Shown in pieces: positions 24,484 to 36,979 of a stretch of DNA of 64,000 bases. A program made the translations under genes and the position numbers. The notes beneath the pieces are model-generated. The model saw only the letters and a list, made by a program, of their open reading frames with translations, made no database searches and was not told where the DNA came from. Source of the stretch: Absidia repens (Eukaryota; Mucoromycota; Mucoromycetes; Mucorales; Cunninghamellaceae); NCBI GenBank assembly GCA_002105175.1, contig MCGE01000008.1, positions 372,001-436,000 on the forward strand, in the 5' to 3' direction. Each line of letters starts with the position of its first letter. Within the stretch, counting starts at the first letter, position 1.

Positions 24484-27400
24484 CTACGCAGAATCCCGTC
24501 TATTGTCCAAGGAAGGTGAGTTGGGCGCCATAGATTCGTGAGATGAATTTGCCAAATAAACATATTCCCCTTTTTCTTTTCCGGTTCTAAAATCCAATTC
24601 AGGTCCATCGTTATCATCGTGTTCAGCGTCGGTCATCAATTCGTCGCCGTCTTCATCGTGGTTGTTTTTCTTGCCATCATCAAGATCGTCTTTCATAAAA
24701 TCCATCGGAGTATCGATCGTGTTGTCTCCATTACTAAGATCGCTATTACTTTCATCGATGTTTGGATCGATGGGTTCCTTATTGACAAGGCATCCATTAA
24801 TACTGATATGCGTGCCGTTATAAGTATCGTCGTTGATCACGTCGTTACTTTTGTTTCCACTCAATCCAACGTGTTCCTGTTGTTGCGTTTGTTGGTGTTG
24901 ATACTTACCCTGTTGCTCCTGCTGCTGGCCTGTACTGTAATCGTCGTTTTTGGAATGACTTTCATCGATTGCTTCATCTTCACAAATGATTCCACGCAAG
25001 ATAGAGTGACCGGATGGTGTCGCGATTATTGTGTTGTTGGATGTTGCTGCTGAAGGTGATGTGCTACGAGGTGGCGATGGTATTGAGAAAGAAGGTGCGC
25101 TTGCAATGTCTTGCATATGAGTCCCCTGTACTCGTTCGTCATGCTGTTGATGTTGTTCATGTTCGGCATCATCTTCGTCTTCAATATGTTGTTCAGTAGA
25201 CATCGCCAATATTTCCCTTTCCTTCTCTTGTAGTTGTTCTGTATCCACTAAATCAAGGACAAAGAGACGGACATCTTGGTCTTTATCCAATGCCAAACGA
25301 TACACCATTTGATTCAATAAATCACTTGCGCGTGTGACTGGTGGTTCTACATCTTCGTTTTCCATACCATCACCTAACACCAAATGAGCAAAATCATGTC
25401 GATATTCATCGTTCAGGTATATTTGGCGAATAGTGCGTGCGGTGGCAATACGGACATTGACAATTTCATCTATAGCCAAGGGAGCAAGTCGAGACAAAAA
25501 GAAGGACGCAAAGTCACTAGCAGAAATTCCAGCTTCCAATAGTGAGCGGCAAATTTGCGTAAAACTACAGGAAACGTAAGCAAAAGTAAGAGTGAGTGAT
25601 GATTATTTTATGAAAGAAATAATTGACGTTATGATTTCACTTACACAAGTCGACCACGGTACATGTTCGATCTGACAAATTCGTCCAGTCGTTCCATGAC
25701 ATGATTTAACAAGGCCAATGCAAAGTTCCGTTTGTTTTCCTGAGCATCTTCATCAGCATCATCGACGTCACCATGAGAAAGAGTTTCACCTTCGTCATCG
25801 ACTGCTCGTTTAACAATATCTAAGATTACCGGAAACTAGAGAGAGAGGTGTGTGTGCATGTTTGTGTCAGTCATTGCTAATTTGATGCGTACATGATAAT
25901 TTTTTATCAATACTTACAGCTTCCACACCAGTTTCTCGCACAGCAGCAAACTCATCGTTACAAGCACGTATAGCCAACGGAAGGACATGTTCCACGACAC
26001 GAGCAGCATCAAACAACAGGGCAATATCACGTAACTGAGCAGCAAGGATATTCCTTAAGCGCCAATTGGTCATCACTCCGTCCCATACTTCAGCCAAAAT
26101 AGGAATGTACTCGTTGCGTGAGCTGACAGCCAGCGTCCCCAAAAATTCCGCCAAGTGCATCAGCACGCCTTGCTTGACATCGTCCAGATCCATCAGATAG
26201 AGAGCAAAAATTTGTACCAAGTCACTTTCCGTCTTTTCAGGTCCAATAATGCGGGCAATAGTATGTAGTGAGTAGGCGAATGTACGGCGTACTTTGATCT
26301 GATATTCCTTGGTTAAACTGAGATAAGTATCCTTGAGGTGAGAATCCCAGTAATCTGCACCAGCAGTCAATACCACTGCCGGAAAATTGTATGCACAGGT
26401 AAGCGTCCGATCGGTCTCCACTTTAAACATTTGATTCGAGTTGCTGCTTATACCAAGAGATAAAAAGAATTCTAAGAGTTGATCCGGCACCTTGAAAAAA
26501 AAAAAAAAAAGATAAAGTAAGACAAATGTTGTTAACGAATTGGCGATATTCATGATATAAGATTCAAAATACAGTTGATAATTTTTACCTTTCCAGGGAG
26601 GCCTGTTGTTTCCCAATTCCTAGGCAAAAAGGTAGCAATCAATTCACCAATAACATCCGCCAAAGTATTTCGGACGTTTCTCGATACATCATTCTTGAAA
26701 ATTTCCACCCCATCTGTTGCAATCCGGATCTTGGTTTCTTCAGGTAATATGCCGCATAAAAGTGGTAACGCCAGTACAGATGATCGCCTAACATGCCAAA
26801 TAGAATCGTGAGAGAATTGGAGATATAATGGGAGCTAAAAATATAAAACGAAAAAGATGAGTTTAGCAAATAACAAATACAATGCTATTAACGCCCCCCC
26901 CCTCCCGCCCTTTTTTTTTAATAAAATTCTTACCAAGCGGTTTACTGCAACATCAGTATTAACCACGGTAGCTAAACTACCAATAGCACCAGCAGCTTCT
27001 TTGCGCACATAAAACATGGAATCATAAGACAGTTGTTCCACAATGGGTAGGAAGAATTCTGTCGCCCAATTAGCACCAAGCACAACAGTCAATGCCGATA
27101 TTAACTAGAAAAATAAAGATGTGAAATAAAATGAGGTAAACATATGTTCTTTTTTCATTTCCATTGTTTTGATTTTCTTACCGATAGGCACATCATCTTT
27201 GCTAGATTAATTTCACCTTGGCGAGTATCATCAGTTGACGAAGACATGGAGCTAGGCTCAAATCCAGGAGTGGCGGATGGTCGTCGAATTACACCGGTAC
27301 TTGTCGAGGAGGATTTCTTTTTGATAGAGGCAGCAGAAAAGTTGGCAGAAAGTCCACCATCATCGTCATCATCGTCATCATTGTGGTTGTTGTCATCGTC

Positions 27401-29193
27401 CTTGTTGCTAGTTTGATCTTCACCATTGGAGACTGTTTTTCCATGCACAATGTCCATCAATCCCATCACTACACCATCATATAATTCGGTTTCCAGAAGA
27501 TATCGATATAGGTCAGTCCGTTCAGATTCTATTGGGGTAGACGATAATGTTGTTGCCAAAGATACAATGCATTGTTGCCCAAGTGATGCTATACTGGAGT
27601 TTTGGCTCAATAATAATGACACTAACAATGGGGCGAATGCTTTTGAGGGGATGTGATGTTGTTCTTGCATTGGTGTTAGTGTTGCGGTTATCGAGGCTTC
27701 TTTTGCGTCATCAGTGTCCTCGTTACTGGGAGTCGGTATGGTGCTTTGATGTTGATGTTTCACGGAAGTTCCATCTTCGTCTGATTGTCCCTTGTGGTTT
27801 TGTGTTTGTTGACTTTCAATTGTATTTCCCGTTGCAGAATAAGGTTGCTGTTGCACATGATCAACCCCATGCTGGCTATTGTTATCAAAGTCGTTCTTTT
27901 CGTCATGCCGCTCTTCATCCCTCGTATCACTTTGTTTGGCCGTCACGGCTGTTTCGTCATGATCCGACTGTTCGCTATGAGATTCTAATTGCTGCTTTTG
28001 TAATTGCGATATTGATGATACTGTTTTTGCCGTTCGTTCAGGTGCATTATTTGTGTCTCTTGTCGGTGGTGCATGCTGTATAGAAAGATAAAAAAAAACC
28101 ATTAGTATTTCAAGCATAGGGGAGTCTATGTTTTCTTGCACTCTTTTCGTTCTCACCATATAAAAGTACATAATGATTTCGTCTAATTCACTGATAAAGG
28201 TTTCCCGCACTTCATCATCCTTGTCATAGGCAACTTTCAACACCAATGGCAGTAATTCAGTAACAGCTTCCTTGATATCCACATCAAAAATAGCAATAGG
28301 TAATTCTTTGGCCATCATATGTCTATTGTTAAAAGAGAAATAAAGAGCAGCAGATCAATAACTGCTATCAACCTTGATTTGAGCTTTTCAATCCAATTAT
28401 TTTCAACATACCTATGAAACAGGACATTGCTTTTGCTGTATTTGTAAACACGTTCTACCAAAGACCAAGATTCATCCATATCAACCAGAGTATTTTCATC
28501 CATATTGCCTTCGTTTACTTCTATTGGAAGGGAAGAAGAGTCGTTCGTCATCACTACTTGTATGCCTATTTCCATTATTCTCTAATCGTCACTTGATGGT
28601 TACCTTCCGTTAAAATGGCCTGTAACAGTGAACCTGTGTTGTATCCTTCACCCGAATCATCTAAATTCCTATTCGATTCGATTAATACGTCGGGTTCGTT
28701 GGTAAAAACTTCGTCATCCAGTGATTCGTTCAAGGTGTCTTGCTGTTTTTGCTGTAGGGAACCATGGTCCGTGAGGGTCGTTGTTGTTACCACCTCGGTG
28801 CCTTGTTTGCTGCCTATGCCATCCACCTGAGGTGTTTTCGTGGCTTCTGGTATGCCTTGTTGGTGAATGAGGATCAAGTCACCTGATCCATCTAGACGAT
28901 ATTGTTGTTGTTCGCTGAAGCCGTTGGTTTTTTCCGTCACCGTTAATAATTTTTCCTCGTCGTAAGTTTCATAGTCGTCTTGGTCATCAGAGAATTCAAA
29001 CCCGAGATCTATCGTTAAGGTTGAGTAAAAAAAAAAAAAAAAAATTAGTCACAACGGTATTCAGTTTTTCCCAATATCCAAGAAAGACCCATATTCAGTT
29101 TATTCCCATCAACCCAAAGCAGAAGGTAATGAAGTAAGCATTAACTCCATAAGAATACCATAGCATAATATATATATGATGATTACCTGCCAT
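24484..29193 (-). CDS. PPP4R1: PPP4R1-like HEAT-repeat regulatory subunit of protein phosphatase 4
   Basis: Ten exons (29193-29187, 29008-28604, 28565-28412, 28322-28157, 28075-27182, 27104-26934, 26834-26589, 26490-25918, 25835-25645, 25564-24484) encode 1295 residues. The start MADLGFEFSDD and later FHRHMMAKELP, YDKDDEVRETFISELDEI and FYVRKEAAGAIGSL match the PPP4R1 HEAT array. CAYNFPAVVLTAGADYW and KVRRTFAYSLHTIARIIGPE with DLDDVKQGVLMHLAEFL align with the C-terminal HEAT block. A roughly 160-residue Gln/Asp-rich insert sits inside exon 5 and a long acidic, Gln-rich tail follows the last HEAT repeats, explaining the size (human 950). The family targets PP4 catalytic subunit to substrates. 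Odd points: the first coding exon is only 7 nt and intron 2 only 38 nt. A GTAAGTATC inside the last exon near 24910 is a possible unused donor. Confidence 0.9.
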
Positions 29194-30099
29194 ACTGATT
29201 TATGATATCTGTATATGTATATATAATGGGTTTACAAATTAAAAAAAAAAAAAAAAAGATATCAAAAAAGAGAGAAAGAGAGAGGTTGAGAACAAAGAAG
29301 TAAGAAAGATAAAGGAAAAAGAGTAGCCAACCATTCTCAGAGGAAAACCAAAGCTAGACTTAATGAGTTTGAAACACCGACAATGGTTGTTGGTCCGTTT
29401 CTGTGCTACAAAGTCAACGAATGTGCTCGAAATATGTCTTTTTTAATATGGGGGTGTCAATTCTTATTATTGTTATTATTGTTATTGTTGTAGTAGTAGT
29501 TTAAATTGGCAGGATTCACAAAGATACTGAAATGGAATTTGTATGCGCTTTTCCACAGTCAGTGCGATCTATATATAGGCACTTCCTGCATTAAAAGCTC
29601 GGTCTCAAGACCGAAAAATAGTATACACAATGAAAAGCGCATTATATTGACCAAGCAGGATGTAAATGAATAAAGTATCGAAATTCATATGTTCAAGCTC
29701 ATAGTTTTTAATGGCTGAAATGATATCATAACGTCAGTTCTTACGTTACAGTCTCCTTGTGGGCGACCTGACGTATAATTGTAGCCTAGTCCGCAGACCG
29801 TCATAAATCGGGACACACTTCGTTAACACTACTAGTAGAAATTAGAAAATTTTACTTACTTATTGTGCCAATAGGTTATTCCTTTCCTTTTTGACACATA
29901 GTTCTGACTCTGAATCGTGCATGAACGTAACATAGAGAGTCTGGTAAAGTTTTGATACACCCTGTACATCGGTGCTTTAATGAGATAAAGCTCGGGGGGA
30001 GATTTTGTTGGTAAGGTTTTTTCTCAAAAAAACGACCCATATTATGCAGCTCAATAGGAACGTAAAATAAACTTCAATTGTTGTAGTTTTTTATATTCA
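29194..30099. other. Intergenic, no supported gene
   Basis: Upstream of PPP4R1. Contains A/GA-rich stretches at 29239-29285, a TTATTG repeat near 29464-29490, a short inverted repeat CGGTCTCAAGACCG (29601-29614), and AT-rich sequence reading ATACACCCTGTACATCGG near 29955, which might be a decayed transposon end. Confidence 0.45.
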
Positions 30100-31207
30100 A
30101 GTTTAAAACATTCTGACTTCCAAAGAATTGATGTACTAGATGTGAGGGGAAGGGAGATTGCTGAAGTGTGATGTTTGATGGAATTAGACACCATGTCATT
30201 TTGTGCCTTGGTAAGCAGTCCCTTAGGTTCAACTGACTTTAGCTTGGTCTTCATATTTTTTTTATTACAATGTAGCGCATGTATATCATATAAAATAATA
30301 ACACCTAACTAGGAGGTTATGCTAGCGGCTGGTTTGGGTGAATCGATATAAATGGCAGAATGAGAATAGAGCCTTGATTCATGTTAAATGACCTTGAATT
30401 GGCAAACACTCACGGAATGGGCCAGCAGTCGTAGATAAGCTAGGAAGTGGTACAAATTACTCTATAGCGGTGCTACCCGCATAGCATGACATATATTTAT
30501 CTACATTATTGGCTCATTAGTGAATAACATAAGACTGCCGGCCAGCCCCTAGGTTCTCAAAAGAGGAAGTATTTCGAAGGACGCTCACAAAACAACTACA
30601 ACAACAACAATGTTTCTTGTACGATGAGTCAAAGTATGGTAAAACAAAAAGGTACATTTTATTGAAACATATCCGTAGATACTAAAACTAAAGACGAAAG
30701 GTTCATTGTAATAAAGGACTTGATGGAAGGGTCTATTGGAGGAAGCAGGGGTGCGAGTAATATGTGAATTGCAGAATAGTCAATATTAATAGAAAGATAT
30801 CATATAACTATAATGTGGGAGATAACCATAACGTATAAGGCAGGACGGGACTAAATGGGCTTCTGTTATTGAAGAATGGCAGTTGTCAGTATTAATCAAA
30901 AGGGGTGTGATGGTGTGAAACAAGGATCTATTGCACAAAACACAAAAAAGATTAATATGACATTTTTATTTGAGGCACGTAAAAAAGACACATATTTTAT
31001 TGAGATGTAAATACAATCTATGGATTAACTGATACTAAACTAGGCTAATGGGGATTCCGAAAAGCCGACTAACGGTGGTCCTAAATCCTGAATCCAAAAT
31101 GAAAGGGTTTCCCCATGCATCTTGTAATCCCTGAACTGAAGCACCTTCTAAACTAGTCCTAATACTAATCTAAATGTAACATAACCCCGTAGAAGCTGAA
31201 TGGTGAG

Positions 31208-31243
<36 letters not shown>

Positions 31244-31695
31244 AAACAGAAAGAAAGAGAGAGGGAGAGAAAAAAAAAATGAGGGGAATATAAAAATAGA
31301 AAAATCACATGGGCGGTATTTGAAATCTTCTCACGTCTACTGGCCAGTAATTTTTTTTTGTCTTTATTTCGCTTGTCTTCTTTTGTCACCAGTCAACACC
31401 ATACAATATTATCAACACGATTTTACTCTACTCATGGTGCCGTTGCAGTCGAGGCGGATTAATTTGCCCTGGTTTAGTTGATCCTCATTGTTGTAGAATA
31501 ACTTGTCACTCACCTAGCACAGCTTACCGTCGTTGATTGGAGTGATTTATCTTACGTCGTGTTTATTCTCCCCACCTCCCATTCATCCACACAAAAAACA
31601 TCCTAGTCATCTCACCTTTAGGTATATGTCATGGTATTATTATTAAACTCGCATAGTTTAGTTGTTATAGTTAATATTTGCGTTTGAATAAACAT
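30100..31695 (+). repeat. Dispersed repeat family, copy D
   Basis: Left blocks: TTTGATGGAATTAGACACC near 30173, CGATATAAATGGCAG near 30343, TTTATT at 30658-30663 and 30996-31001. The core lies at about 31076-31185 (GAATCCAAAATGAAAGGG). The central element here is CACATGGGCGG (31306-31316), one transition away from CACGTG. The right arm contains TTGTAGAATAACTTGTCAC near 31492 and ends at AATAAA 31687-31692. An A-rich run of about 35 bp sits at 31207-31241. Confidence 0.85.
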
Positions 31696-32064
31696 TGCCT
31701 TGTCTTTTTTACATTTACATTATTTCTTTACATGTACGTTTCGTTCATCTTTATCATAACTATTCCCACACTGTAGATACAGTGCTTGTGCGTGTAAAAA
31801 AAAAAAAAAATTAAATAAGGCTGGCGTGTGGTTTGAAAAAGAAAGGGTTAGGCATGAGGCGACAGTTACCAAACGTTGTTCTCAGTGCCGCTTATACTGT
31901 GCCCTACAGTACTGTACCGTACCGGTATTCTAAACATAAACAGGGATGAGCGGTGTTTTGTGTACCCGCATAAATATTTCTGATTTTTGGTACGATAGTC
32001 GTCCTAATGCCGTAATTCCTCGATCCGTCAGCTAAAACCAACTAAATGCATGAGGATGTTAGTC

Positions 32065-32095
<31 letters not shown>

Positions 32096-33006
32096 AAACC
32101 ACCTAGTTTTGTTTCTTCTCATCTTCACTATCATTTCACTAGGTTAAACATTACATCGCCGAGTAAAAAGGTATCATTACCATTTTCCTTGGGGCATAAT
32201 TTTATTACACTGAACTGCACCATATACCCTTTGAGATTTTCTTTTTTTGACATACATACAGGGTTGCGTTATTATACCATACAAAGGTGGTTAATTGAGA
32301 ATGCAAAAAGTTACAGTATTATACAGTACGGTAGTATCCACTATAAGATTTTCCTTCAGCCCTTTTTAGAAAAAAACAAGGGTGGATGATTTTCACCGTC
32401 GCAGAGAGTAAAAAGAGCACTGTGTAGGGTTGACTATGACACATATTTTTTGAAAATTTCTCTTTTGGAACTTTTTTAAAAGTGATCTTTATCAACGTAT
32501 GTAGCAATGATAAATTTACAACCGAATGTTTTATTTATTTATAACATGAATTGATGTTTCTTATGTCACCTGTAGCTAAGTTTTATAGAATCGTAAAGAA
32601 GAAGATTTTGCTAATGCCTAGAGGGTCTGTAAGTTGCTGTAGCTTTCTTTGCTTTTTTCGTGATTACCTTCAGGAGTCTGGGGGATCAGTCTCATAGTGC
32701 AATGAATAAGTGCTCCAGTGACTTTTTACATCGTGGTCAGTCAGCTCTGAACCGCTAGTCTGACTAAGCCAATAATTAGAAATCAAAAAAGTGGGGTCAC
32801 CGATTATCTTCAATAAAATCCATATATTTTCCTGTGCAAAAGGGCACTTTATTGCAATTTTTGTGTCGAATGTCACCATCATAGGTCTTGTTCATTGGCC
32901 ACATTTACCTTCCACTGTTTAAATCTCCGCGATTTAATAAAAAGAGATCTTGATTCTTTTCTCTTTTTTCTTCTTCTTCTTCATATTTATTTATATCTAT
33001 ATCAGT
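31696..33006. other. Intergenic, no supported gene
   Basis: Contains poly-A runs (31797-31810, 32066-32092), palindromic CAGTACTGTA-type sequence at 31906-31916 and 32325-32335, and AT-rich DNA leading to the PAPS reductase gene. No RNA gene seen. Confidence 0.5.
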
Positions 33007-33940
33007 ATGCCTATCAGCACGTTATCCAATACTCAAATCCAATCTGGGTTGGAATTATCGAAAGAATATTTAGAAAGCATCAATGAATATCTTTGGACTT
33101 TATCGCCTATGGAGATCATCACTTGGGCCATAGACCATCTTCCCGGCGTTTATCAAACTACCGCTTTTGGTTTAACAGGTATGATATTGCATATGACTAG
33201 TAGCAGCGCCGTATAATATCAATATTTTATTTATTCATTTTTGACATTTTGAAATAGGACTTGTGACAGTAGACATGATCAACAAAATCAGCATTGAACG
33301 CGACCAATCTCATTTGATACCATTGATTTTTTTGGACACCTTGTACCATTTTGATGAAACCTTGGACTTGGCGCAACGCTGTCAAGAAACTTACAACGTT
33401 CCACTCCGCATCTTCAAGCCAATGGATGTTTCCACAACCGACGAATTCGAACGCGAACATGGCATCGATCTTTGGAAGGTGGACGAAGATACGTATGATT
33501 ACCTGGTTAAGGTCGAACCAGCACGTCGAGCTTATGAAGAATTGAATGTCAAATCTGTTATTACTGGCCGCCGTCGAAGTCAACGTGGCGACAGAGAAAA
33601 CATTCCTATTTTGGAAGTGGACGATACTGGGTTGATCAAGCTAAACCCCCTTGCTTTGTGGGACTTCCAACAGGTGTGGACATATATCCGGGCCAATGAA
33701 GTGCCATACAATGCATTGGTGGATCAAGGTTACAAATCTATTGGTGATCGCCACTCAACCAAGAAGCCCTCTGCCAACGGTCAAGACGGTGAACGTGACG
33801 GTCGATGGGCCGGTCAACAAAAGACTGAATGTGGTTTACATAAGGACTACTTCAAGATGCGTGCTGCCTTTATGGCTTCCAAGAAGAAACGTCAAGAACA
33901 ACAACAGCAACAACATACTGCAACTTTGATTACTGCCTAG
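33007..33940 (+). CDS. MET16: Phosphoadenylyl-sulfate (PAPS) reductase
   Basis: Two exons (33007-33178, 33258-33940) encode 284 residues. The N-terminal region has the adenine-nucleotide alpha-hydrolase fold with TTAFGLTGLVTVDMI (family SGQ/FGLxG-type loop) and IPLIFLDTLYHFDETLDL. VITGRRRSQRGDRENIPILE and KLNPLALWDFQQVWTYI follow. The active-site tail is KTECGLHKDYF with the catalytic Cys. The two extra Cys pairs that bind 4Fe-4S in APS reductases are absent, so the substrate should be PAPS. It reduces PAPS to sulfite with thioredoxin in sulfate assimilation in the cytosol. Yeast Met16 is 261 residues. The C-terminus has a short Gln run. Start is the first ATG after a CT-rich leader. Confidence 0.95.
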
Positions 33941-34266
33941 TTTAGAATGCTTCTTTCCCATTTTCCTTTCGTTCCTAGATAGCCAGCCATTGGCTGCCAT
34001 CCCCATATTTTTGTTTTGTATATATTTTTACCCCTACCCTTGTATATGTTATTCTTTTATGTTGTCATATCTTACTGCTTTTTTTTAACACTGCTAATAA
34101 AAATGTATGATTCTTTACAACCCTTTTTTTTTATTGTGTGTTGATATAAAACAATGAAAACAATTCTTGAAACACTAGGTTTCTGAACGACTTACTCATT
34201 TCATTCATTAGTTGTCAGTGATTGAAGTCCCGCCGGCATTACCAAATCTAGCTCTCTTGGAAAAAA

Positions 34267-34274
34267 TATAAAAA
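34267..34274 (+). promoter_or_regulatory. TATA box for the gene at 34353
   Basis: TATAAAAA 79 bp upstream of the ATG, followed by a long CT-rich stretch (34281-34345), a typical fungal core promoter layout. Confidence 0.45.
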
Positions 34275-34352
34275 CTTTACCCCTTCTTTTTCTTCTTTTC
34301 CTTTTCTTCTTACTCTTCCATTTTCTATTTTTCACTCAACTTCTTTATTTAT

Positions 34353-36520
34353 ATGGCATATGAATACCCTGAATACGATTGGAATCAAGCCAGTCATTAT
34401 GACAGACGGACGAAGCAGTATCAGCATCCCATTCGAAGACGATCGATCTCAAGAAGTAGACAGCAAGCGTCATTACTTGCTCCTCCATCTCAACTACATT
34501 ACCTGCACCCATCGTCTCATCACTTTGAAGATGAAAATGCTATATATGATTTACCTTTACGTTATGAAGGATTTGAAGGTAAAGAACAAGAAAGTAACAT
34601 AGAAAGCATGTGAAAGGATTTTAAAAGTTGTCAGTTAGTCAGAATAAGTACTTACTTAAGTTTATGCTTTATGCTTTATGCTTTATCTGCTTAGAAACCA
34701 TGCATAGCAATCACATGCGGGATGATTATTACACAAATTTATCTCCCTCATTTTGGCCAAGACTACCTAGACAAACGCGACGGAGAAGATCCTTGGTAGT
34801 CCCAACTGATTATCACTGTGAAAACGAAGATGAAAACTACTTTTGCAATGACGATGACGTGCCAACAAGAGAGCTCTTATTCCGCAAAAGTGCTATTAGT
34901 GATGGTCAAAATTTTGATCCCATGGCTTCGCCCCCCTTATCACACCAACAAATCCACAATAAGCCCAATCGATCAACACGAAAATCATATAATATTTCGG
35001 GAACGTACACTGACAACAATCGTTATCGTCGATATTCATCGACTATGGATTTTGCTGATGACTCTGACGATGACGGCGGCGGCGGCATTTGGGACTTGGA
35101 CAACCATCTTCGAATGCAGCAATCCACAATGTACAATGGAAAGAATCCTCCAAGACGACGACATTCACTTCAACATCTTCGACACCACCATCAACACCCA
35201 TCTCCTTTGATAAATTCTTCAATCATGGGGCCTATTCCGGACCCCTCCCCGGTGCGACATCATCAACAGCCTGTTTTACAACCTTTGCTACATACCGCTA
35301 CACAACACCCGATATCTTTTTTTGGTCAAGCTCCACCAAACGGACCGTCTATGTTTCCGATGCCTCAACCCATGATCAATGCATCACCATTTTTACCATA
35401 TCACCCTCAACTTGGATATGGAGTTCCCACGATGCCTGGAATGATACCCTCGATAGGCTCTACTACGGCACCTGGACCTTCCATGCCATTCGGCCCCATG
35501 ATGATGATGACTACCCCTTCTGTTGCTGATACACAAAACAACAATGGAATACATCTACAAATAGACAACAAGACAACGTCAATACCAGATGCGACAACAA
35601 CGGCAGCAGTAGCAACCCCACCTCCAACAGATAGTGTCAATAATTCACAGACTTCACTCAATCCCGGTACATCTCCTGCACCAACCACGCCATCATTATC
35701 AATTTCACCTTCAGCACCAGCACCAGCATCAGCACCAACTCCAACTCCAACCGAAGCAAAACATCTCACAAACGGAGGGAATTCTTTGGTACCTTTGGTG
35801 AGATCGTTATCTCTGGGTGAATCTCAATCTTCAAACACCAAACCGCGACGACGCTCACTTTTTGAAAGTCTATTCAGCTTGGATGGATTCAAGTTATCAC
35901 GAAACAACAGTATCTCCAGCACCGATAGCACCAGCACCAGCAGCAACAGGGACAGGAACATCAACGACAACACAACAATTAATGAATACAAAAGCTCGAA
36001 ATTGATACCTACCACGACATCAGCCTCCTTCTCTTCCTCCTCCTCCTCCTCATCATCATCATCATCCATGATCCCGGTTCAACAATTGGCCGTACATACT
36101 CACAACTTGACAAGAAAACAATCGCTCTCATTGGAAAAAAAAGTCAAGGCACTTTCCCAACGCTCATATATTTGGTGTTATCAGATCAAACCATTGGCAG
36201 GACAGCAGCAGCAGCAGCAACAACAACAACAGCAAGAAAGTAGGTGCTGGGTGGCAATGACACCAAAGAATCAAATCAAACTGGACCCTTATATCTGTTA
36301 CTATCACCCAAGTTCCATGGTTAAAGGTGCACGAATGGATCATTTATCTACTCTGGTGACGCTGGACAAGGAACCGAAACTTTCTGGCTCGTTTACAGTT
36401 ATGCCCCAAGCCAAGATTGCTCGTGTCTATCCATCCATGTTTTCCGCGGCCAATTATATTGAGGTACTGATCGATTGTCTTCCAGCTGACGGTCAATTTG
36501 TTGTAGCTACATCTAGTTAG
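34353..36520 (+). CDS. Unknown Ser/Pro/Gln-rich protein with a compact C-terminal domain
   Basis: Not recognised. Two exons (34353-34578, 34695-36520) join in frame to give 683 residues. Residues 1-75 are rich in Tyr, His and Arg. The middle is disordered: Arg/Ser-rich phosphosite-like runs (RRRRSL, KPRRRSLFESLFSLDGFKLS), Pro/Met-rich sequence, Ser/Thr tracts and S(10+). The C-terminal 130 residues look folded: RSYIWCYQIKPLAG, a Q11 insertion, CWVAMTPKNQIKLDPYI, then FTVMPQAKIARVYPS and IEVLIDCLPADGQ. The W...W...NQ..L order is faintly like a WWE-type module, a weak impression only. RRSL-type motifs suggest a phosphorylated, perhaps 14-3-3-bound, regulatory protein. Neighbours give no pathway clue. 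Confidence 0.75.
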
Positions 36521-36757
36521 TTTTTAATTTAGTATACCCCTATACCCCTCTCTTATCTCTTGATTTGGCATCATCTTTTTTTTTTTTTATTTTTTTTTAT
36601 CAATAATAAAAATCATACTCACTTACCTATCTATTCAATATTATTCAAAACTTTCGTGGACTTCATGGTGGGAAAGTATTTTTTACTTGTTGCGTGGGTG
36701 AAATAGGATATTGAAGATATTGATCTTGCTCAGGGAATATCGGTGAATATCACCTTG

Positions 36758-36803
<46 letters not shown>

Positions 36804-36979
36804 CTATTTTGTTGGATGCATTTCCTTTTTTTTTTTTTTTTTGACTGGTTTGTTGGTAAGTGGGCGGGGCTTTCTCTTTTAACGAATGAATATGATGAAG
36901 TAAAACGTAAAGTAAACCTTTATTATGTATCGCAAAACATTCTTTACACTCACAAAAAAAAAAAAAAAAAAAAAAAAAA
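36521..36979. other. Intergenic with long poly(A) tracts
   Basis: Contains the 3' end of the preceding gene, an A43 run (36758-36800), a T-run at 36824-36842 and an A25 run near 36954-36980. AAGTGGGCGGGG at 36858-36869 resembles the central element of the repeat family and may be the remnant of another copy. Confidence 0.5.
36758..36800. repeat. Poly(A) tract, 43 bp
   Basis: Longest homopolymer in the window; lies between the 3' end of the 34353 gene and repeat copy E. Confidence 0.95.

Noticed and set aside
24895..24920. GTAAGTATC donor-like sequence in the last PPP4R1 exon
   Set aside because: The frame runs through as a Gln-rich stretch and no convincing acceptor restores better homology.
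24619..28083. Long plus-strand frames opposite PPP4R1
   Set aside because: They are antisense shadows of the Gln/Asp-rich coding exons; translations are Val/Leu/Ile-rich as expected from reversed CAA/GAT codons.
18170..31115. Short peptide frame in the repeat core (MHGETLSFWIQDLGPP in copies D and I, similar in B)
   Set aside because: Copies A and G shift frame, H changes the second residue and stops early, and J lacks the ATG. Conservation is at the DNA or RNA level, not as a protein.
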